The translations under genes were made by a program, and so were the position numbers. A DNA stretch of 33,998 nucleotides, taken from NCBI GenBank assembly GCA_046590575.1, contig JBKJUS010000175.1, positions 1 through 33,998 of the forward strand, read 5' to 3'. Below are positions 30,523-33,998 of this stretch, in pieces. How positions within the stretch are numbered: position 1 is the stretch's first letter; the number at the start of each line of letters is the position of its first letter. Source of the DNA: DATLNF01 sp046590575 (lineage in GTDB: Bacteria > Actinomycetota > Actinomycetes > BP-191). Under the pieces are notes generated by a model, which ran no database searches, was not told the DNA's origin, and was given only the letters and a program-made list of their open reading frames with translations.

Positions 30523-31788
30523 TCAGCCGAGATCGTCGGCGAGCAGGGCGTCTACGAAGAGCCCAGGTACGAACGGAGCAAGATCATCCGGTCCCTCGCC
30601 GAGACCGATCAGCTTGACCGGTATGCCCAGCTCCCGTTGCACCGCGATGACGATGCCACCCTTGGCCGTCCCGTCGAGCTTGGTCAACACCACGCCGGTC
30701 ACCCCGACCGCCTGGGCGAACTGCTTGGCCTGCACGATGCCGTTCTGACCGGTTGTCGCGTCGAGGACGAGCAGCACTTCGTCGATCGGACCGAGCCGCT
30801 CGGCCACCCGCTTGATCTTGGCGAGCTCGTCCATGAGGCCGGACTTCGTGTGCAGGCGCCCGGCCGTGTCGATCAGCACCGTGTCGCTGCGCATCTCCTG
30901 CGCCACCCGCACTGCGTCGAACGCGACAGCAGCTGGGTCGCCGCCCTCCGGCCCGCGGACGACTTCAGCGCCCACCCGCCCGGCCCACGTGGCCAACTGG
31001 TTCGCGGCAGCCGCGCGGAAGGTGTCCGCAGCACCGAGGACGACCGACCGGCCGTCTGCGACGAGCACGCGGGCGAGCTTGCCGCAGGTCGTCGTCTTGC
31101 CGGTGCCGTTGACTCCAACGACGAGGACGACCGCTGGCTTGTCGCCGCTCGGCAAGGTCTTGAGCGACCGGTCGAGGTCGCCGATCGCACCGACGAGCTC
31201 CTCGCGCAGCATGGCCCGGAGTGCGTCAGGTGAGCGGGTGCCCAGCACCTTCACCCGGGTGCGCAGCGACGCCACGATCTCCATGGTCGGGCCGACGCCG
31301 ACATCGGAGGAGAGCAGGGCGGTCTCGACGTCGTCCCACGCCTCGTCGTCGAGAGTGTCCCGCGCCAGCGCGCCGAGTAGACCCTGGCCGAGAGTCGACT
31401 GCGAGCGGGCCAGGCGCGAGCGAAGTCGAACCATGCGTCCAGCAGTCGGCTCGGGCACCTCCTCCTCGACGGGCACCTCAGTCGGCGGGCCCTGTACGGG
31501 GGCCGGTGGGGTTGGGAGCGGCGCGATCTCGACCGGCACCTCGGCCGGCGTCGACGCCGTGCGCTCGGGTGACGGATCCGCCGACGTCTCGGCCGGGCGC
31601 ATCAGGTCACGAACGCCCTGGGCGTCCGGCCGCGGCTTCTCCACCGGCCGCGACGGGGCGACCGGCCCCGGCGGCGCATCGCCAGGACGTCGTGGGGCGA
31701 GCGGTGGGCGTCGGCGTACCCGAGTGGTCACGAGCGCCGTCGCCACGACGACGGTCAGGACGAGGACGGCAATGAGGAGTTCAAGCAC
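30523..31788 (-). CDS. ftsY: SRP receptor FtsY with N-terminal membrane anchor
   Basis: SRP GTPase receptor that docks Ffh-ribosome complexes at the membrane. The 421-residue protein has a clear N-terminal TM segment (residues 1-22, LELLIAVLVLTVVVATALV) followed by RVRRR, then a Pro/Glu-rich acidic linker (about 28-115). The NG domain follows with GVNGTGKTTT (225-234), DTAGR (308-312), TKLD (369-372) and a C-terminal GEGPDDLAPF. Actinobacterial FtsY commonly carries this TM anchor, unlike E. coli. GTG start at 31788; no clear Shine-Dalgarno. Downstream of smc, separated by a structured 139-bp region. Confidence 0.96.
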   Translation of the reverse strand: MLELLIAVLVLTVVVATALVTTRVRRRPPLAPRRPGDAPPGPVAPSRPVEKPRPDAQGVRDLMRPAETSADPSPERTASTPAEVPVEIAPLPTPPAPVQGPPTEVPVEEEVPEPTAGRMVRLRSRLARSQSTLGQGLLGALARDTLDDEAWDDVETALLSSDVGVGPTMEIVASLRTRVKVLGTRSPDALRAMLREELVGAIGDLDRSLKTLPSGDKPAVVLVVGVNGTGKTTTCGKLARVLVADGRSVVLGAADTFRAAAANQLATWAGRVGAEVVRGPEGGDPAAVAFDAVRVAQEMRSDTVLIDTAGRLHTKSGLMDELAKIKRVAERLGPIDEVLLVLDATTGQNGIVQAKQFAQAVGVTGVVLTKLDGTAKGGIVIAVQRELGIPVKLIGLGEGPDDLAPFVPGLFVDALLADDLG

Positions 31789-31832
31789 GAGGAGTCACTA
31801 TCCCTGGCTCGGCCACCTCAGCGAAACCAGCC

Positions 31833-31900
31833 CCCTGTGGACAGGGCCGGCCATTCCCGGCCTTCTGCGGACGTCGCGCGTCCGCACTACGCAGAGTGCG
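31833..31900. other. Overlapping stem-loops between smc and ftsY
   Basis: Four perfect stems lie in 68 bp. They are 31833-31838/31841-31846 (6 bp), 31845-31850/31857-31862 (6 bp), 31866-31872/31878-31884 (7 bp) and 31881-31887/31894-31900 (7 bp). The first overlaps the second by 2 nt, and the third overlaps the fourth by 4 nt, so within each pair they are mutually exclusive. Could be a terminator after smc or an attenuator for ftsY; no clear T tract. Confidence 0.5.
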
Positions 31901-31927
31901 GGGAGGTGAAGTCCGCGGCCGGGCGGC

Positions 31928-33998
31928 TCACACGGCCGCGCCGTCGGACTCGCGCAGCCGCTGCGAGATGACCTGTGAGATGCCGTCTCCCCGCATCGTC
32001 ACGCCGTAGAGCGCGTCGGCGATCTCCATCGTGCGCTTCTGGTGGGTGATCACGATGATCTGCGAGGTCCCGCGGAAGTCAGCGACCATGTCCAGCAGTC
32101 GGGTGAGGTTGCGGTCGTCGAGCGCAGCCTCCACCTCGTCGAGGACGTAGAACGGCGACGGTCGGGCGCGGAAGATGGCGAAGAGCAGGGCAATGGCGGT
32201 CAGCGACCGCTCGCCGCCCGAGAGCAGCGAGAGCCGCTTGACCTTCTTGCCGGGTGGGCGGGCCTCGACCTCGATACCCGAGGTGAGCAGGTCGTCGGGA
32301 TCAGTGAGGACCAGCCGGCCTTCACCTCCCGGGAAGAGCAGCCCAAAGACCACCTCGAACTCCCGCGCCGTGTCGTAGAAGGCTGCGGCGAAGACGTCAT
32401 GGATCCGTTCGTCGACCTCGCGGACGACGGTGAGCAGGTCGCGCCTGGTCGCCTTGAGGTCCTCCAGCTGCGTGGACAGGAACGTGTGCCGCTCCTCGAG
32501 CGCGGCGTACTCCTCCAGCGCCAGCGGGTTGATCCGGCCCAGGAGCGCGAGTTGCCGGTCGGCCGTCGCCGCCCGTTTGGCGACCGCGTCGCGGTTGTAC
32601 GGCGCCGGCTCGCCGGGCTCGTCGCCCTCCTCTTTCACCGGCGCCGGCACCGGCACGTCAGGCCCGTACTCGGCCAGCAGCGTTTCGGGGTCCACTCCGA
32701 ACTCTTCGGCGCAGCGACTTTCAAGAGTTTCGATGCGCAGCCGCTGCTCGGCGCGGGCCACTTCGTCGCGGTGGGCCACATCGGTCAGCCCCTCCAGCTC
32801 AGCGGTCAGCTCTCGCCGACGCGCCCGCACCTCGACGAGCTGAGACTCGTGCACCCGGCGCGCACCTTCCACCGCCTCACGCTCATCTGTCGCGGCGGCG
32901 AGGGACACCTCGATGCGGCGCAACGCCTCCGTGGCGGTCGCGGCCACAGCTGCGGCCACGACGGCACCGCGCGCTCGGTGCTCTCGCAGCGCCGCAAACC
33001 GGGCACGAGAGGCCCGCTCAGCCTGCGCTGACCGCTCCAGGGCTTCCGCCCTAGCCAGCAGCGCCCGCGCCCGCTCTTGGGCAGCGACTACACCAAGACG
33101 CACGTCGACCTCGGTCGCCCGAGCCGACGCTAGCTCGACCGCCACCGCGTCACGCGCCGCCGCGGATGGCTCGGCCTCAGAGTCGGGCTCGGCCTCAGCA
33201 GCAAGAAGTCGTTCCTCGAGAGCGGCCAGGCCCTCGAGGTCGCTGTCCCTGGCCCGCTCGGCTTCCCGCATCGCGCGGTCCAGCCGGTCCGCCTCCTCGA
33301 CGGCGCTTCGCTGCGTTGAGCCCAGAAGGCCCAGCTGCTCGGCGACCGCGGCCATGCGGGCATCCGAGTCGTGCAACGTCTCCAGCGCCTCGTCGACCTC
33401 GACCTGACGGCGGTCGAGCTCGGAGCGGGCCGTGGCGAGCGAGAAGCGCAACCGCTCGGCGCGCATGGTGGCCTCAGCAAGACGCTCACCTGCCTCCTCC
33501 GCTGCTGCGTGCACCTCGAGGAGGGACGGCGTCGACGTTCCGCCGCCCACTGCCTGGTTGCGGTCGAGCAGGTCACCCTGCGCAGTCACTGCGGTGAGGA
33601 TCGGGTTCGCGGCGACGACGGCACGAGCCGTGTCCAGATCGGTCACGACGACGACGTTCGCGAGCACCCGGCGGATGACGCCGGCAATCCTCGGTGGAGC
33701 GGTGACCAGGTCGAGCGCCCAGCGACCGCCGTACGGCGGAGGTGTCGCCTGCACATCGTCGCCACTGTCGTCGCCGCCAACGAGAACGGTCGCCCGACCG
33801 GCGTCGTCGTCGCGGAGCATCGTCAATGCGCGCACGGCGCCGTCGTAGCCGTCGACCGCAACGGCGTCGGCCACGCCGCCGAGAGCCGCAGCGATTGCCG
33901 CCTCGTGGCCAGTCTGCACAGCCAGCAGGGCTGCCACAGTCCCCAGCAGCCCCGGCACCCGGGTGCCGGCGTCGATGATCGCGCCGTGAGGCGTTGGA
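31928..33998 (-). CDS. smc: Chromosome segregation ATPase SMC, N-terminal half beyond window
   Basis: Condensin-like ATPase for chromosome compaction and segregation. Visible part runs from the hinge to the C-terminus; the frame stays open to the right window edge (it reads DAGTRVPGLLGTVAALL near the edge, typical of the SMC hinge). Then comes a long Ala/Glu/Arg-rich coiled coil with heptad-like pattern, and the C-terminal head: signature LSLLSGGERSLTAIALLFAI and Walker B FYVLDEVEAALDD, then IVITHQKRTME. Missing are Walker A and the first coil, encoded outside. smc-ftsY order is conserved in actinobacteria. Confidence 0.95.
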   Translation of the reverse strand, partial: PTPHGAIIDAGTRVPGLLGTVAALLAVQTGHEAAIAAALGGVADAVAVDGYDGAVRALTMLRDDDAGRATVLVGGDDSGDDVQATPPPYGGRWALDLVTAPPRIAGVIRRVLANVVVVTDLDTARAVVAANPILTAVTAQGDLLDRNQAVGGGTSTPSLLEVHAAAEEAGERLAEATMRAERLRFSLATARSELDRRQVEVDEALETLHDSDARMAAVAEQLGLLGSTQRSAVEEADRLDRAMREAERARDSDLEGLAALEERLLAAEAEPDSEAEPSAAARDAVAVELASARATEVDVRLGVVAAQERARALLARAEALERSAQAERASRARFAALREHRARGAVVAAAVAATATEALRRIEVSLAAATDEREAVEGARRVHESQLVEVRARRRELTAELEGLTDVAHRDEVARAEQRLRIETLESRCAEEFGVDPETLLAEYGPDVPVPAPVKEEGDEPGEPAPYNRDAVAKRAATADRQLALLGRINPLALEEYAALEERHTFLSTQLEDLKATRRDLLTVVREVDERIHDVFAAAFYDTAREFEVVFGLLFPGGEGRLVLTDPDDLLTSGIEVEARPPGKKVKRLSLLSGGERSLTAIALLFAIFRARPSPFYVLDEVEAALDDRNLTRLLDMVADFRGTSQIIVITHQKRTMEIADALYGVTMRGDGISQVISQRLRESDGAAV

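Noticed and set aside
1..33998. CRISPR arrays, tRNA genes, transposases, integrases of mobile elements, toxin-antitoxin pairs or defence systems
   Set aside because: None was recognised. The only integrase-like gene is chromosomal xerC in its normal place beside dprA, and the tandem repeats found are short and adjacent, without spacers.

Overview
The window looks like chromosomal core sequence from a high-GC Actinomycetota. The evidence is very high G+C with strong GC bias at third codon positions, a WhiG-type sigma factor, the actinobacterial DUF2469 protein, a TIGR03086/DinB-like (mycothiol-associated superfamily) protein, a GlnR-type box before amt, and C-terminally extended S2, S16 and Ffh. 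The species cannot be named from the sequence. Almost all genes lie on the minus strand, so transcription runs from the right end to the left. No tRNA, rRNA, CRISPR array, IS element or prophage was seen.

Layout in transcription order (right to left). (1) 33998-30523: C-terminal half of smc, then ftsY. (2) 30473-26517: nitrogen-signalling operon amt-glnB(K)-glnD, preceded by a four-half-site GlnR-like box. (3) 26441-18000: accessory block with an MMPL/RND exporter, an atypical zinc-ribbon SDR, a plus-strand TIGR03086 protein, and an apparent cupin -> TPR-LuxR regulator -> acyl-CoA ligase operon. In well-studied actinobacteria glnD lies next to ffh, so this block looks inserted. (4) 17883-13416: ffh, a terminator-like hairpin, then rpsP-khpA-rimM-trmD-rplS. 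(5) 13385-10370: lepB-rnhB-DUF2469, a 38-residue membrane microprotein, a 69-residue hypothetical gene carrying a perfect 24-bp palindrome, and yraN. (6) 10370-5805: comM(yifB)-dprA-xerC-whiG, partly with overlapping stop/start codons. (7) 5782-1: a plus-strand secreted M23-like protein diverging from rpsB, then rpsB-tsf-pyrH-frr-cdsA-rlmN (rlmN cut by the window edge).

Functional themes are co-translational targeting and secretion (ffh, ftsY, lepB), ribosome and RNA maturation (rpsP, khpA, rimM, trmD, rplS, rpsB, tsf, frr, rlmN), chromosome and DNA processing (smc, xerC, dprA, comM, rnhB), nitrogen control, and a small accessory metabolic/export block. I did not find a clearly new defence or mobile system. 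The observations most worth checking are the zinc-ribbon SDR that lacks the usual catalytic Tyr, the microprotein and palindrome gene between DUF2469 and yraN, the overlapping hairpins between smc and ftsY, the M23 protein lacking one catalytic His, and a strongly over-represented 8-mer.
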